From positions 1 through 64,000 of the forward strand of contig CALKNZ010000024.1 in NCBI GenBank assembly GCA_938091995.1: a stretch of 64,000 bases of DNA. Direction: 5' to 3'. Within the stretch, counting starts at the first letter, position 1. The number at the start of each line of letters is the position of its first letter. The notes beneath the pieces are model-generated. The model saw only the letters and a program-made list of their open reading frames with translations. It did not search any database and was not told where the DNA came from. This stretch comes from an uncultured Luminiphilus sp. GTDB lineage: Bacteria > Pseudomonadota > Gammaproteobacteria > Pseudomonadales > Halieaceae. Positions 50,696-61,397 of this stretch are shown in pieces. The position numbers and the translations under genes were made by a program.

Positions 50696-51004
50696 TCACA
50701 TCAAATAACCCAAACCCCAATACACACCCATAGCCAGTACCAAGACGTAAATATGGTTTCGGGTAAGCAGTGCGACAACCGCCGCAGTGGCTAAGCCGGC
50801 CCACTCATAAACTCTGGGGGCATGCCCACCCTCAGGACTCAGTAGCATGGTCATGACCAAAGCCGCCATCACCGCGGGCCCGACATATTCCAGGGCTTTG
50901 AGGGCTAACGGGGGAAATGTGTGATTAGACAGCAACAAAATAAAGACAGCGCGCATGGCATAACTGCCCAGTCCCATCAACACAATGGTCGCAAAGATCA
51001 TCAT
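50696..51004 (-). CDS. azlD: AzlD family branched-chain amino acid transport protein
   Basis: 102 aa, hydrophobic helices, overlaps azlC. Confidence 0.78.
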   Translation of the reverse strand: MMIFATIVLMGLGSYAMRAVFILLLSNHTFPPLALKALEYVGPAVMAALVMTMLLSPEGGHAPRVYEWAGLATAAVVALLTRNHIYVLVLAMGVYWGLGYLM

Positions 51005-51693
51005 TTGCGCAACCGCTCAAGCACCAACCCTAAAATTAACCCGGCCAATACCGCAATTAATAAACCACTGCGGGAGGGCATATCAGCCAAGATAAAGGTC
51101 ACCAACATAGCGAACACCGCAACCACAGCTTTCTGCCAGCTATCGATTGCAGTGACCAAAAGCCCCATAAATAAAACAGGCGTTGCGAACGTGATATCGA
51201 GTCCAGCGGGTATTACGGGACCCACAAACAGACCCACTGCAGTAAAGGTCATCCAAAACATCCAAAAGGTGATACCCGCTGCCAGATAGTAATGGCGGAA
51301 ATCAGCGGTCGGCAGGTTTTGCTTGCCCACGCACAGTGCAAAGACCTGATCAACCAACATGTAGGGAGCCAGCCAACGAAACCAAACCGGCTGGCGCTGC
51401 ATCACCGGCGCCATTGAAAACGAATAAAAGAGATGCCTTGCACCAACCACCAGTGCCGCAGTGGCGGCAGCGGCCACAGACGCCCCCTCACCTAAAAGGG
51501 TAATCAGCGTAATTTGCGCCGCACCTGAGAACATAATGGGCGACGAGCTCCAACCTAGCCAGATCGCGAGTCCCGATTCCCGCACAGCCAGACCGAAGAC
51601 CAGAGCAAAGGGGATGGCCGGTATCACTAAAACCAAAGCGTCGAAGAATCCGCGACGACCATAGTGAGATTTAAGGCTACTCGCTTCAGGCAT
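51001..51693 (-). CDS. azlC: AzlC family branched-chain amino acid permease
   Basis: PFALVFGLAVRESGL, FSGAAQITLITLLGEGAS. Confidence 0.85.
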   Translation of the reverse strand: MPEASSLKSHYGRRGFFDALVLVIPAIPFALVFGLAVRESGLAIWLGWSSSPIMFSGAAQITLITLLGEGASVAAAATAALVVGARHLFYSFSMAPVMQRQPVWFRWLAPYMLVDQVFALCVGKQNLPTADFRHYYLAAGITFWMFWMTFTAVGLFVGPVIPAGLDITFATPVLFMGLLVTAIDSWQKAVVAVFAMLVTFILADMPSRSGLLIAVLAGLILGLVLERLRK

Positions 51694-51696
51694 CAG

Positions 51697-52137
51697 TCAG
51701 GTTTCTAGCAGAAAGGTAACGGGGCCATCATTGACCAGACTCACCTGCATATTGGCGCCGAAGCGTCCCGTTGCTATGTGACCCCTATGCTGAGCACGCA
51801 TTAATTCAACGAACTCATCAAAAAAAAGACGTGCAACCTGAGGCTCCGCAGCACTGGAAAAACTCGGGCGCGCGCCCTTTTTAGTGTCGGCGGCCAATGT
51901 AAATTGCGACACCAATAACACATCGCCGGCGACATCGCGTATGGACTGATTCATACGGCCCTCGCTGTCGCTGAAAAGACGGTACCCAAGGAGACGTTCA
52001 CCCATACGCGCGACCCTTGCTCTATCGTCCCCTTTTTCAAAGCCGACAAATACCAAAAGCCCCTTATCGATGGCCCCCACCCGCTCACCGGCCACTTCAA
52101 CAGTGGCTTTAGTCACCCTTTGAATCAAACACTTCAT
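51697..52137 (-). CDS. dtd: D-aminoacyl-tRNA deacylase
   Basis: MKCLIQRVTKATVEV, LVSQFTLAADTKKGARPSF, NDGPVTFLLET. Confidence 0.95.
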   Translation of the reverse strand: MKCLIQRVTKATVEVAGERVGAIDKGLLVFVGFEKGDDRARVARMGERLLGYRLFSDSEGRMNQSIRDVAGDVLLVSQFTLAADTKKGARPSFSSAAEPQVARLFFDEFVELMRAQHRGHIATGRFGANMQVSLVNDGPVTFLLET

Positions 52138-52553
52138 AATTTAGGTAACTCTCGCCGTAGGGCGTCGATGGTGCTGGTAAGCGACGCCTGGTCATAAGGC
52201 TTTGCCATACCCATACCCCACACCGGTGCGGGCCATGCCTCATCGCTGGAGTAACGCACCACAATATGAACGTGCAGCTGCGAAACGATATTACCCAGTG
52301 CCGCAGTATTGATTTTATCGGCGTTATAAAGTGCTTGCATGACTTCTGCAAGCGCGAGGGTTTCCTTCAGCAGCGTTGCTCGCTCACCCTCTGGGAGATC
52401 AAACCATTCCGTCACCCCGGCAATGCGAGGTACGAGTACAATCCAGGGAAAACGCGCGTCATCCATAAGCAGCACGTCACAGAGTCCCCAGCCGACAATG
52501 AGGTGAGTGTCAGCAGCCAAGCGCGGATCGAGTTCAAAGCCAGAAGTTGTCAC
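52134..52553 (-). CDS. HIT domain protein
   Basis: LGNIVSQLHVHIVVRY HIT motif; GTG start at 52553 preferred over longer ORF that overlaps the next gene. Confidence 0.82.
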   Translation of the reverse strand: MTTSGFELDPRLAADTHLIVGWGLCDVLLMDDARFPWIVLVPRIAGVTEWFDLPEGERATLLKETLALAEVMQALYNADKINTAALGNIVSQLHVHIVVRYSSDEAWPAPVWGMGMAKPYDQASLTSTIDALRRELPKL

Positions 52554-52557
52554 AGTA

Positions 52558-53127
52558 CTAAAACGGGATGAGGGTATAACCCTCTTGCTGTAAACGCACA
52601 TGAGCCCCCATGGCCGACAGCGCGACAACGACTTCAGGACGAATTTCATCCCAACCAATATTGCGAAAAGCTGCTGTCTGACCACACAGGTAAATTTTTA
52701 CCCCCGCGTTATGCAGTTGATTTAGCAACTCGGTATTGGGGTTGGGGTCATTATTCCTTGCCCGATAAGCCTCGTCCGATAGCAAATCGTTCGCGGCCAT
52801 ACCGTGCACGATAACGGCGAATTCAATGTTTTCCCGTGGAATACCCTGCTGGGCATACATATTGAGAAATCGCGCCACCGAGGTGAGCTTGAGATTTCTA
52901 TCGCCCGGGAAGTCGGCGGTACTGCCGATATCAATAGAGACTTTGTAATGGGTGCTGGGATCTAGACTATAAAATCCTGCTGGCGGCATTAAAACCGGGC
53001 CATAATCGGGTACTACCGGACCCATCAAAGGCTCACTGCTCAACGCATCTTCCTGAGCAAGCAGCGTATTTGACAGGGTGATGCCGCCGCAACAGCAAAT
53101 TAACAGCATCAAAGTTCCTAAGCGCAT
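52558..53127 (-). CDS. Exported DsrE-like family protein
   Basis: FAVIVHGMAANDLL, VKIYLCGQTAAFRNI; signal peptide. Confidence 0.65.
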   Translation of the reverse strand: MRLGTLMLLICCCGGITLSNTLLAQEDALSSEPLMGPVVPDYGPVLMPPAGFYSLDPSTHYKVSIDIGSTADFPGDRNLKLTSVARFLNMYAQQGIPRENIEFAVIVHGMAANDLLSDEAYRARNNDPNPNTELLNQLHNAGVKIYLCGQTAAFRNIGWDEIRPEVVVALSAMGAHVRLQQEGYTLIPF

Positions 53128-53225
53128 GTTTGTTCCTTAATGACTGGGGCGTGCTGCAGCATGGTACTAAACTTTACCCCCAAGACGAGCAGCCCAAACG
53201 CCAGTGCTGGTCTATAGCAGGCTGA

Positions 53226-54542
53226 TCAAGACGGCTTTGCACCGCGCTCCAAAGTTCTACTGTGGGTAATCCAGCCCTGAAGGTAATATGAAAACCTTCG
53301 AAGGTGGCGCTTCAACTCGTTGTCCATCGCTTGAATAGCCAAGTCACCCCCCTGGGCACTGATCAATGCAACGACGTCAGCCTCCAATTCATAACCCACC
53401 CATTCAAAATTGGGATCACTAACGTAACGCGATGGCACCTGCTTTGACAGAGTTTCATCCAGACCCGCACCCAGGGCGACTGACTGAGCCGTCAAATCTG
53501 ACACGACGCCTTCCGGAGTGAAGCATGCCGTTAAAGGTTCTGAGATGGCCAAAAGCAACGGCGCCTGCCAGTCGCCCTGCTGCATTAACGCCAATAGCCG
53601 ACGATACTGATAAGACTCCAAGACGCCGTGGCGATTAGAGACCAGTTGGATCAAATCATTCGTGTCGCCCATAACCACTGACCATAAAGCAGACAACAAA
53701 TTGACCCCGGGCAGCGGGTCCGTGTGATACGGCTGAGTCAGGTCGCCAACATAGTGCAGCGCCCAACCCATAAATCGCCAACCCCAATACTCGTGCCCAC
53801 TGGCAAAAGCCAAACGTGCTAACTCCTCATATTGTTTTATCCGCCACAGCGGCAAAGTTCGTTTTAGTGTGGGCTGCGCAAATTCGGTAATCACATCCAA
53901 ATGGTAAAAACCCATATGCAAAGGTGCCTGAGAGCCGTAAGGAAGATTCGGATTGCCAAAAGGTTGCTCCCCCAACCCGTACCGAGCACCCGCGGCGGTG
54001 CTGTTATTAGCATAAAGCCCCACATCCATACCCAGATCAGGTTCATCACTGGCGCTGGCCAGAATATAAGCGGGACTAATGCGCTCTCCAGCAGTCAGCG
54101 GCAGATATTCGCGCTCCTGCACCGAGTCGCCGCTGGGAAGATAGGACAGGTCTGACCATCCTAGGGTTTCAGTGCCAGGCGCGATAACGTCGTCAGCCAT
54201 CACTTGACGATAGAGCCCGTAATTCAGGCGCGGACTTATTCTCAGCGCGGCGATAAACTGACGTCGAAGATCATCTGCATCCGATGCATCGAAGAGCAGT
54301 GCCTCAGGAGTGGGGGGGTACTCAGGATCGTTTGCAATCATTGAAGTTTCTAACTGCGTTAAAACTTTAGCAATGCCTGCCGCTTCAGATTTTAAAAAAA
54401 ACTCGAGGGGTTCTACCACGATGCGTGACTGCATTAATGTCGCGTCTGTGCGCAGCATGGGCCATGCTAAACTGGCATGGTCTGACCATGCGGCCGCCTG
54501 ATGACAGGTCATTAAACACACCGCCAAGAAAACTGATCGCAT
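53226..54542 (-). CDS. Exported zinc-dependent phospholipase C-like protein (PLC/P1 nuclease superfamily)
   Basis: Signal peptide then AWSDHASLAW; HYVGDLTQPYH; RHGVLESY (H-x3-E). Confidence 0.6.
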   Translation of the reverse strand: MRSVFLAVCLMTCHQAAAWSDHASLAWPMLRTDATLMQSRIVVEPLEFFLKSEAAGIAKVLTQLETSMIANDPEYPPTPEALLFDASDADDLRRQFIAALRISPRLNYGLYRQVMADDVIAPGTETLGWSDLSYLPSGDSVQEREYLPLTAGERISPAYILASASDEPDLGMDVGLYANNSTAAGARYGLGEQPFGNPNLPYGSQAPLHMGFYHLDVITEFAQPTLKRTLPLWRIKQYEELARLAFASGHEYWGWRFMGWALHYVGDLTQPYHTDPLPGVNLLSALWSVVMGDTNDLIQLVSNRHGVLESYQYRRLLALMQQGDWQAPLLLAISEPLTACFTPEGVVSDLTAQSVALGAGLDETLSKQVPSRYVSDPNFEWVGYELEADVVALISAQGGDLAIQAMDNELKRHLRRFSYYLQGWITHSRTLERGAKPS

Positions 54543-54686
54543 GAGAAAACTCCACGGATTAAAAGATTAGCCAAACTCGCAGTTTTCAGGTTGTATTACA
54601 AGACGGGTTAAAATGCCGCGGCAGCAGAAGTTTCGACCTGACCAAAGTCTCGTGCCCGATTGCATATTGCAGGAGTTAAATCCCCT

Positions 54687-55058
54687 ATGAAGTTACCACT
54701 TCTTGGACTGCTAATTTTTTTATTGTCGGCCTGTGGAGGCTCTGAAATGCCCGAGAACAACACGCAACATATCTTGGCACTCATTTTTGCCGGCGCTACC
54801 GTCATTGATGTAAGAACACCGGCTGAGGTCGCTGAAGGCGCCCTGCCTAATGCACTGAACATCATCCACACCGATATCGTTGCTGGCGTTGATGCCCTTG
54901 CTCTGCCCACCGATACACCTCTGGTTTTGTACTGTCGAAGTGGTAATCGCTCAGGTATCGCGGCTGCAATGCTACAAGCTGAGGGCTATACCCAGGTCAC
55001 CAATGGCGGAAGCTATCTGCCATTAGCCGAGGCCCTTGAACAAACGCCGGCTCTGTAA
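54687..55058 (+). CDS. Rhodanese-like lipoprotein
   Basis: Lipobox-like LLSACGG; VIDVRTPAEVAEGALPNA; active-site LYCRSGNRSG. Confidence 0.85.
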   Translation: MKLPLLGLLIFLLSACGGSEMPENNTQHILALIFAGATVIDVRTPAEVAEGALPNALNIIHTDIVAGVDALALPTDTPLVLYCRSGNRSGIAAAMLQAEGYTQVTNGGSYLPLAEALEQTPAL

Positions 55059-55079
55059 GTTATACGGCAACACCTACCG

Positions 55080-55982
55080 GTGAATTCTCAGCAATCAGAC
55101 AAGCAAGCCCTACTTTTTGGTTTGGGCGCCGTAGTACTTTGGAGTACGGTCGCAACCGCTTTTAATTTAAGCCTCAACTTCGTTACACCGCTCACTCTGG
55201 TCACCGTCGCCAGCTTTACTTCATGGTTATTTCTCGGAGCAATCCTGCTGCTCTCGGGTGATCTATTAACCCTGAGAACAATAAAAACTCCTGAGTGGAT
55301 TCGACTCCTGACCTTGGGATTAATTAACCCAACCCTTTATTATTTTCTGCTGTTTGGCGCTTACGCCAAACTGCCAGCCCAAGAGGCTATGGCGATAAAC
55401 TATACCTGGGGATTGGTGCTACCTCTGCTAGCTGCCCCCCTTTTGGGACAACCCTTACAACGCCGCGACATGGCTTCTGCAGCCGTCAGCTATTGCGGTG
55501 TCTTTGTCATAGCCACCCGCGGCGATGTCCTGGCCTTCGAATTGTCCAATCCTGAAGGGGTCGGGCTAGCGGTGGCGTCCACGGTACTCTGGGCGCTGTA
55601 CTGGATCGGTAATACCCGAATCACTACGCCGCCGATTCAAGGCCTATTTGTTGGATTTACCGCTGCCACAGCCGTCCTAATGACCATCTCGGTATTTACA
55701 GGAAGCTTGATTCATCTGCCCTGGCAGGCTTTGGCTGGAGGCCTCTATATTGGCTTTTTTGAAATGGGGCTAAGCTTCATCCTTTGGCTTAAAGCTATGC
55801 GATTGACTCAAAATACCGCGCGCATTTCGACGTTAATCTTTTTGTCTCCGCCGCTGTCACTGATCTTAATTTGGGCCATCCTCGACGAGGTGATTAAAGG
55901 CTCCACATTGGTAGGTCTGGCAATGATTTTGACCGGACTCGCCGTGCAGCATTGGCCACGTTCCCCCGCCCCGTCAGTCTGA
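55080..55982 (+). CDS. EamA/DMT family transporter
   Basis: About ten TM helices; GTG start; duplicated EamA-like halves. Confidence 0.83.
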   Translation: MNSQQSDKQALLFGLGAVVLWSTVATAFNLSLNFVTPLTLVTVASFTSWLFLGAILLLSGDLLTLRTIKTPEWIRLLTLGLINPTLYYFLLFGAYAKLPAQEAMAINYTWGLVLPLLAAPLLGQPLQRRDMASAAVSYCGVFVIATRGDVLAFELSNPEGVGLAVASTVLWALYWIGNTRITTPPIQGLFVGFTAATAVLMTISVFTGSLIHLPWQALAGGLYIGFFEMGLSFILWLKAMRLTQNTARISTLIFLSPPLSLILIWAILDEVIKGSTLVGLAMILTGLAVQHWPRSPAPSV

Positions 55983-57053
55983 GGTAAGAGACGCGGTCTT
56001 GAGCAGTGCAAACACGTGTTGAGATTCCCTTAAGTTTAATTCATCCAGTGACGCCCGAGTCATCCGGACACGAAGACTCTGCCCCCCCACCGCAACCAGA
56101 ACGTCAGCAAAGGGCGATACTGCATCGATACGAATATGGGTCACGATGGCAGGCAACACATTGCGAATTGAAATTCCCTCGGGCTTTTGCACGGCAATGG
56201 CAACGTCCGTTGCAAAAACTCGTATTCGAACACTGCTGCCGGGTTCAGCGACCAATCCGGAAAGGGACAGTGGCTGCCCCCCGAATACCAGGCACGTCAA
56301 CTGATAGTCGAGATCATGGGAAGCGACATGCGCAGTAATGATTGAGCTAGCCTCGTGTCGTCCCGCTACTTCCGGCAAATCCAACTGCACCAAAACGTCA
56401 GTCACCGAACCCAGCGCAGCGCACCTACCCCCACGAAGTATCAACAGCTGGTCTGCCAGCTGAGTCAACTCGTCGAGGGTATGCGCGACATATAAGGTAG
56501 GAATTTTAAAGTGATCGATAACTTGGCGTAGATAGGGCAGCAACTCAACTCGATAGCCGAGGTCTGCTGCTGACAGCGGTTCATCGAGCAGCAATAGCTC
56601 AGGTGCGCTCATTAGCGCTCGAGCGAGAGCCACCCGTTGACGTTCTCCCCCAGACAGCCCCTCAGGTCTGCGCATGAGTAGGTCCTCAAGCCCCAATGTC
56701 TTAATGACCTCAAGGTGCGGTAATAACTGGCCCACAGCGCGATCAGCAGCAAAGTCCAAATTACCGCCGACTGTAAGATGAGGAAATAACCGTGCGTCCT
56801 GAAAAACCATGCCTATGCGACGCTTGTGTGGCGGCACAAAAATGCCCCTCGCGCTATCCAGCCATGGGCTGCCGCCAAACTCAATCAGGCCGCGTTCAGT
56901 TCGATCTAGACCTGCCAGAATCCGCAGCAGCGTCGTCTTGCCCGCCCCGTTATTACCGAGCACCCCCAGCACTGTATCAACATGTAACGCTTCGTTGATG
57001 TTCAAAGAAAAGTCGCCGACGGTTTTTTCGAGATCAATGCGCAATACCGTCAT
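55974..57053 (-). CDS. modC: Molybdate ABC transporter ATP-binding protein
   Basis: GNNGAGKTTLLRILAG, LSGGERQRVALARAL, C-terminal TOBE-like domain; follows modB. Confidence 0.9.
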   Translation of the reverse strand: MTVLRIDLEKTVGDFSLNINEALHVDTVLGVLGNNGAGKTTLLRILAGLDRTERGLIEFGGSPWLDSARGIFVPPHKRRIGMVFQDARLFPHLTVGGNLDFAADRAVGQLLPHLEVIKTLGLEDLLMRRPEGLSGGERQRVALARALMSAPELLLLDEPLSAADLGYRVELLPYLRQVIDHFKIPTLYVAHTLDELTQLADQLLILRGGRCAALGSVTDVLVQLDLPEVAGRHEASSIITAHVASHDLDYQLTCLVFGGQPLSLSGLVAEPGSSVRIRVFATDVAIAVQKPEGISIRNVLPAIVTHIRIDAVSPFADVLVAVGGQSLRVRMTRASLDELNLRESQHVFALLKTASLTSD

Positions 57054-57057
57054 CGCC

Positions 57058-57753
57058 TTAAACTCCAGGACCCAAGCGGAAGGAAAAGCGACGATTCATG
57101 CCATAGACCGCCAGCAGCACGATAAAAGAAAACCCCAGCAATATAGCGGCCATGGTGTGGGCACTGCCGTAGTTAAGGGTTTCAACCGCCTCGTAAAGCG
57201 CCACCGATACCACCCGAGTTTCCCCAGGTATATTACCGCCAATCATTAGCACCACACCGAACTCGCCCAAGGTATGCGCAAACACGAGTACCGCCGCGGT
57301 TAGGTAGCCTCGCCTAGACAAGGGCAGCACTAATCGAAAAAAACGGTCTAAGGGTGAAGCACCTAAAGTAGCGCCAGCCTCCAACACCCCCCGACTAACA
57401 CCAGAAAAGGCTGCTTGGATAGGTTGCGTGGCAAAGGGCAAGGAGTAAATCACTGAGGCAATGACAAGCCCAGTAAAGCTAAAGTTCAACGGCTGACCGG
57501 TAATACTAAACCACCAGGCACCGGGCCCATTTCCCGGTGCAAACAGCAGCAGCAAGTAAAAACCCATGACCGTAGGGGGTAATACCAAAGGCAGGGCAAC
57601 CACAGCTTCAATCCAACCGATCCACCGCCATCGCGAATGCGCCAACCACCACGCCAGGGGGGTGGCTACAATCAACAGGATCACCATAGTAAGTCCAGCG
57701 AGCTGTGTGGTCAGTAAGAAAGCTTGCCAATCAATAGCCATTTTGCTGATCAC
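57058..57753 (-). CDS. modB: Molybdate ABC transporter permease
   Basis: PLVLPPTVMGFYLLLLFAPGNGPG; GEFGVVLMIGGNIPGETRV. Confidence 0.92.
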   Translation of the reverse strand: MISKMAIDWQAFLLTTQLAGLTMVILLIVATPLAWWLAHSRWRWIGWIEAVVALPLVLPPTVMGFYLLLLFAPGNGPGAWWFSITGQPLNFSFTGLVIASVIYSLPFATQPIQAAFSGVSRGVLEAGATLGASPLDRFFRLVLPLSRRGYLTAAVLVFAHTLGEFGVVLMIGGNIPGETRVVSVALYEAVETLNYGSAHTMAAILLGFSFIVLLAVYGMNRRFSFRLGPGV

Positions 57754-58514
57754 CCTCCCACCACATATCCCAAAGCATTGAGCATAACTGAGGCTTGTTC
57801 AGATAGCAGAAAGTGCCTGAAATTTTGGCCATGCGGATGCATGTCCTGATGGTTGATAAGCACCAGTGCCTGCTCGATAGGCTCGTGCCAGGCCTCGGGA
57901 ATAACTCTATATTCGGAGGGCGGCACACCCTGGGCTAATACTTGAGAGAGCGCCACGAAGCCACCTGGCACCGATCCAGTCGCGACCTGAGTGTAGGTGG
58001 TGCTGATATTTTGTCCACGCACAATACGCATACTGCTGGCTTGTTTTGAGAACCGTGCCATAACCTGGGAAGCAGCACGGCCATAGGGCGCAAGAGCTGG
58101 ATTGGCGAGAGCCATGCTTGCAGACTCTGTCATGAAATCTGCCAGCTCTGGAGGGTGGGTAGCTCCTGGCACCCAAAGTACCAGTCGACCTCGGGCATAA
58201 ACGGCATAGCTCAAATCGGTGGCTATATTCTTCGTCATCAGAGCACGCGGACGATCGGTGTCTGCCGCCAACAGCAGGTCTATGGGAGCACCCTGTGTAA
58301 TTTGTGCATAAAGCAAACCTGTAGAACCCATGACAAGCCTAACGGGTACACCGGTATTTTCGGTGAATCTTGCAGAAATCTGCGCCGCGGCATCTGCAAA
58401 ATTAGCTGCTACCGCAATAATCAAGGGTCTCTCCTGAGATACCTCAGCATGACTGGTCAAAATATTCAGGGACAGAAGGAGAAGGGCAATCCGCCTAACC
58501 CATGGGGTGAACAT
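57750..58514 (-). CDS. modA: Molybdate ABC transporter substrate-binding protein
   Basis: Signal peptide; AANFADAAAQISARF, GSTGLLYAQITQGAPIDLLLAAD. Confidence 0.92.
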   Translation of the reverse strand: MFTPWVRRIALLLLSLNILTSHAEVSQERPLIIAVAANFADAAAQISARFTENTGVPVRLVMGSTGLLYAQITQGAPIDLLLAADTDRPRALMTKNIATDLSYAVYARGRLVLWVPGATHPPELADFMTESASMALANPALAPYGRAASQVMARFSKQASSMRIVRGQNISTTYTQVATGSVPGGFVALSQVLAQGVPPSEYRVIPEAWHEPIEQALVLINHQDMHPHGQNFRHFLLSEQASVMLNALGYVVGG

Positions 58515-58582
58515 TTCCTTTATGCCCTCCCCTCGATTCGTAAAGGTCCAACCTGTAGAAGACGTTGATTCAAAGCGCTGGC

Positions 58583-59443
58583 TTAAGTCATCGAGGCCGG
58601 CAACACACCCAGCTCATCCAATCGCTCCTGCAAATAGCTTTCTGCAGTATAGCGCGCCGAGAGTACTACCTCAGGACGCGGGTGCAGGAATAGGGGTAAG
58701 GACATACGCCCGTGAGCACCGGAATGACGACTATGGACCACTCGGTGTGTGGTCGAAGGTAGCCAGCCTCCCAAAACCTCCTGAAGCATATCGCCAATGT
58801 TGACCAACAGCTGTTCCGGCTGGTTGGGAGCCTTAATCCATTCACCGTTTCGTGCGCGAATTTCGAGCCCCGGACCGTCCGCGGCCGGTAACAGGGTTAG
58901 TAAATTAATATCCTCATGGGGCGCAGCACTAGGACCCGACATCCCCTCAGACATCGAAGGGTAATGCAGTACCCGCAGCATACTTTGGCGGCTACCCTCA
59001 ATCATGTGACTTAAGGGCTCTCCCAGTTTCGCCATGACCTCGGCCGGAGCCTGTTGTTCTATATGGGTGAGAAGTTCACTGGCAAAACCAACCGCCTGCT
59101 GAAAATGCGCGGCCAGGTTCTCCTTAAGCTCTGGAGGACATCGCCCCCAGGAGTAGTACTGAAAATACTCCTTAAAGTCGCGCTGGCAACTGCCCTTAGC
59201 CTGCTCCGCCACCTGTAACGAAAAATAACCGTCCTGCTGGACTGGATCCATGGCGTAGGTTGTGGCGACGCCCTGGGAAAAATAGTCGCGCCACTGTGCG
59301 TAAATAGCCCGAACGCGCGACATATTTAACGGGTGATCAATCAGAGCGCCGAAGCCAAAATTTCGCAAGGAGTCGACAAATAGACTGGGGAAATTAGGGT
59401 CTTTACAGGAGATTAACGGAAGAACAGACTGCGGCACCGACAC
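58583..59443 (-). CDS. Isopenicillin N synthase-like 2OG-Fe(II) oxygenase
   Basis: PHEDINLLTLL (HxD), STTHRVVH distal His, RMSLPLFLHP. Confidence 0.85.
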   Translation of the reverse strand: MSVPQSVLPLISCKDPNFPSLFVDSLRNFGFGALIDHPLNMSRVRAIYAQWRDYFSQGVATTYAMDPVQQDGYFSLQVAEQAKGSCQRDFKEYFQYYSWGRCPPELKENLAAHFQQAVGFASELLTHIEQQAPAEVMAKLGEPLSHMIEGSRQSMLRVLHYPSMSEGMSGPSAAPHEDINLLTLLPAADGPGLEIRARNGEWIKAPNQPEQLLVNIGDMLQEVLGGWLPSTTHRVVHSRHSGAHGRMSLPLFLHPRPEVVLSARYTAESYLQERLDELGVLPASMT

Positions 59444-59446
59444 GCC

Positions 59447-60667
59447 CTATGAGCCCAGTGACACAAAGAGTCCGGCTAATGCCGCACTCATCAAGTTAGA
59501 GAGCGTCGCTGCTAAAAGCGCCCTCAATCCAAAGCGGGATATCTCATCTCGGCGCGCTGGCGCAATGGCGCCCAAACCGCCCAGCAGAATAGCGATGGAA
59601 GACAGATTAGCAAAGCCACACAATGCGAAAATAACAATGGCCGATGCAACCGGAGAAAACTGATCAGCGATGTCGGTGTAGGCCACATAAGCCACGAATT
59701 CGTTGAGAACCAACTTTTGACCAATTAGGCTTCCGGCCATGGTCGCCTCCGACCAGGGTACACCCAGTAACCAGGCCAGCGGTTGAAAAATAATACCCAG
59801 CAGCCCTTCCAGTGAAAGGTCTGTAAGCCCTATCAGAGAGCCACCCCAGCCCAACACGCCGTTGACCAGCGCAATCAGGCCAATAAAGGCAATCAGCATA
59901 GCGGCGATAGCGCCTGCCATACGAAAGCCATCCATAGCACCGCTGGCTGCGGCATCGACGAGATTGACGTAACTGTCGCGTTCGGGCCCCTCGCCACGCT
60001 CGGGACGAACCGGCACATCCGTTTCAGGCTCGAGCAATTTAGCCATCAGCAGGCCCCCGGGGGCAGCCATAAATGAAGCGGCAAGGAGGTACTCTAATGG
60101 AATACCCAAAGCAGCATAGCCGGCCATCACTGTCCCGGCGATAGAGGCCATTCCGCCCACCATAATGGCAAATAGCTCAGAGGTCGTCATACCAGCCAGG
60201 TAGGGACGCACCACCAACGGCGCCTCTGCTTGCCCTACAAAAATATTGGCTGATGCGGACAGGGATTCTGTGTGACTAGTACCTAAAATTTTCTTCAGCG
60301 CACCCCCAAGTATTCGAATCACCCAGTGCATAACACCAATGTGATACAGCACAGCGATCAGAGCACTAAAAAAGATCACCACCGGCAGTACACTGAAGGC
60401 GAATATAAAACCCAGGTTACTGTCGAGAGAGACTAGCCCTCCGAACATGAAATCGATTCCGGCTCGGCTAAAACCCAGTAGCGCCGCAATGTATTCAGAC
60501 GCGATTTTAAGTGCCGCCTGCCCCCAGTTGCTAAACAGGGCAACGTAACCAATCAGTACTTGAAGTGCGAACGCCAAGCCTACTGTGCGCAGGTTGATCG
60601 CACGTCGATTAGAGGACAGCAACCCAGCCAATAGAAGTAAAAAGCCAATACCTAACAGACTGCTCAT
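59447..60667 (-). CDS. Concentrative nucleoside transporter (NupC/CNT family)
   Basis: [51 protein letters not shown]. Confidence 0.92.
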   Translation of the reverse strand: MSSLLGIGFLLLLAGLLSSNRRAINLRTVGLAFALQVLIGYVALFSNWGQAALKIASEYIAALLGFSRAGIDFMFGGLVSLDSNLGFIFAFSVLPVVIFFSALIAVLYHIGVMHWVIRILGGALKKILGTSHTESLSASANIFVGQAEAPLVVRPYLAGMTTSELFAIMVGGMASIAGTVMAGYAALGIPLEYLLAASFMAAPGGLLMAKLLEPETDVPVRPERGEGPERDSYVNLVDAAASGAMDGFRMAGAIAAMLIAFIGLIALVNGVLGWGGSLIGLTDLSLEGLLGIIFQPLAWLLGVPWSEATMAGSLIGQKLVLNEFVAYVAYTDIADQFSPVASAIVIFALCGFANLSSIAILLGGLGAIAPARRDEISRFGLRALLAATLSNLMSAALAGLFVSLGS

Positions 60668-61152
60668 GAACTCTGCCTTAGCTCTGCAGATCCATAAACA
60701 CTGGGTATTTTTTCCCGCCTCATCTGCTGGCCCGGGGTGGGGGGTACGAACGGCTGTCTAGCGTCACCTTCAGCCGATGCATCAGCTGTAACGGCAACGT
60801 TTAACAGCGCTAGAAACGTCTCGTAATCGCCACCACAGGTTTCCAGCTTCTCGGCAGCAAGCAGTGTTCGAAAGCCGTCATCCCGCTGCTCTACAACCAG
60901 TGGCAGTTTGCCCTGGGTATACGCGGCCAAAGCGCTGCTTTGTTCGTCGCGATGCATCCACTGAAGCTTGCAGGATAGACCTGAATCCTTACGCCATGCC
61001 TTTTTACCCGCGGGATTCCAACCATGACTGATATCACACAGGGCGCAATGGCGGTTGCCCGCGAGCTTACCTAAGACATAACTCACTTCCCCCGCGAGGG
61101 TTCCATCAGCATCGTAAATGGCAAAATACTGGGCGGTCACTATGTACTCCAA
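60664..61152 (-). CDS. Conserved hypothetical protein
   Basis: 162 aa ORF overlapping nupC start (ATGA), [21 protein letters not shown] region. Confidence 0.6.
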   Translation of the reverse strand: MEYIVTAQYFAIYDADGTLAGEVSYVLGKLAGNRHCALCDISHGWNPAGKKAWRKDSGLSCKLQWMHRDEQSSALAAYTQGKLPLVVEQRDDGFRTLLAAEKLETCGGDYETFLALLNVAVTADASAEGDARQPFVPPTPGQQMRREKIPSVYGSAELRQSS

Positions 61153-61397
61153 GCACCCTACGGTGGCTGAAAAGAACAGTTGGGGGTCGATAACGGGTCC
61201 GATAATACCCCATGATGCCGCAAAGCCACACCGTTGACCTCTGAGCAGCCAACCGATTTTTGACCTTTAGGGTTTGTGGGCTAGGATTTGACGGTTGTTC
61301 ATGAGGTAATCGTGGGAGAGGTCTGCCAATTTGCTCGCGCTAACCCACTGGCAACTCTAGGGTCGGATATCGTAGGCTCTTAAGCCCAAATTCTGCT

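Noticed and set aside
52134-52685. 183-aa version of the HIT protein
   Set aside because: Would overlap the DsrE-like gene by over 120 bp; a GTG at 52553 gives a standard HIT protein without overlap.
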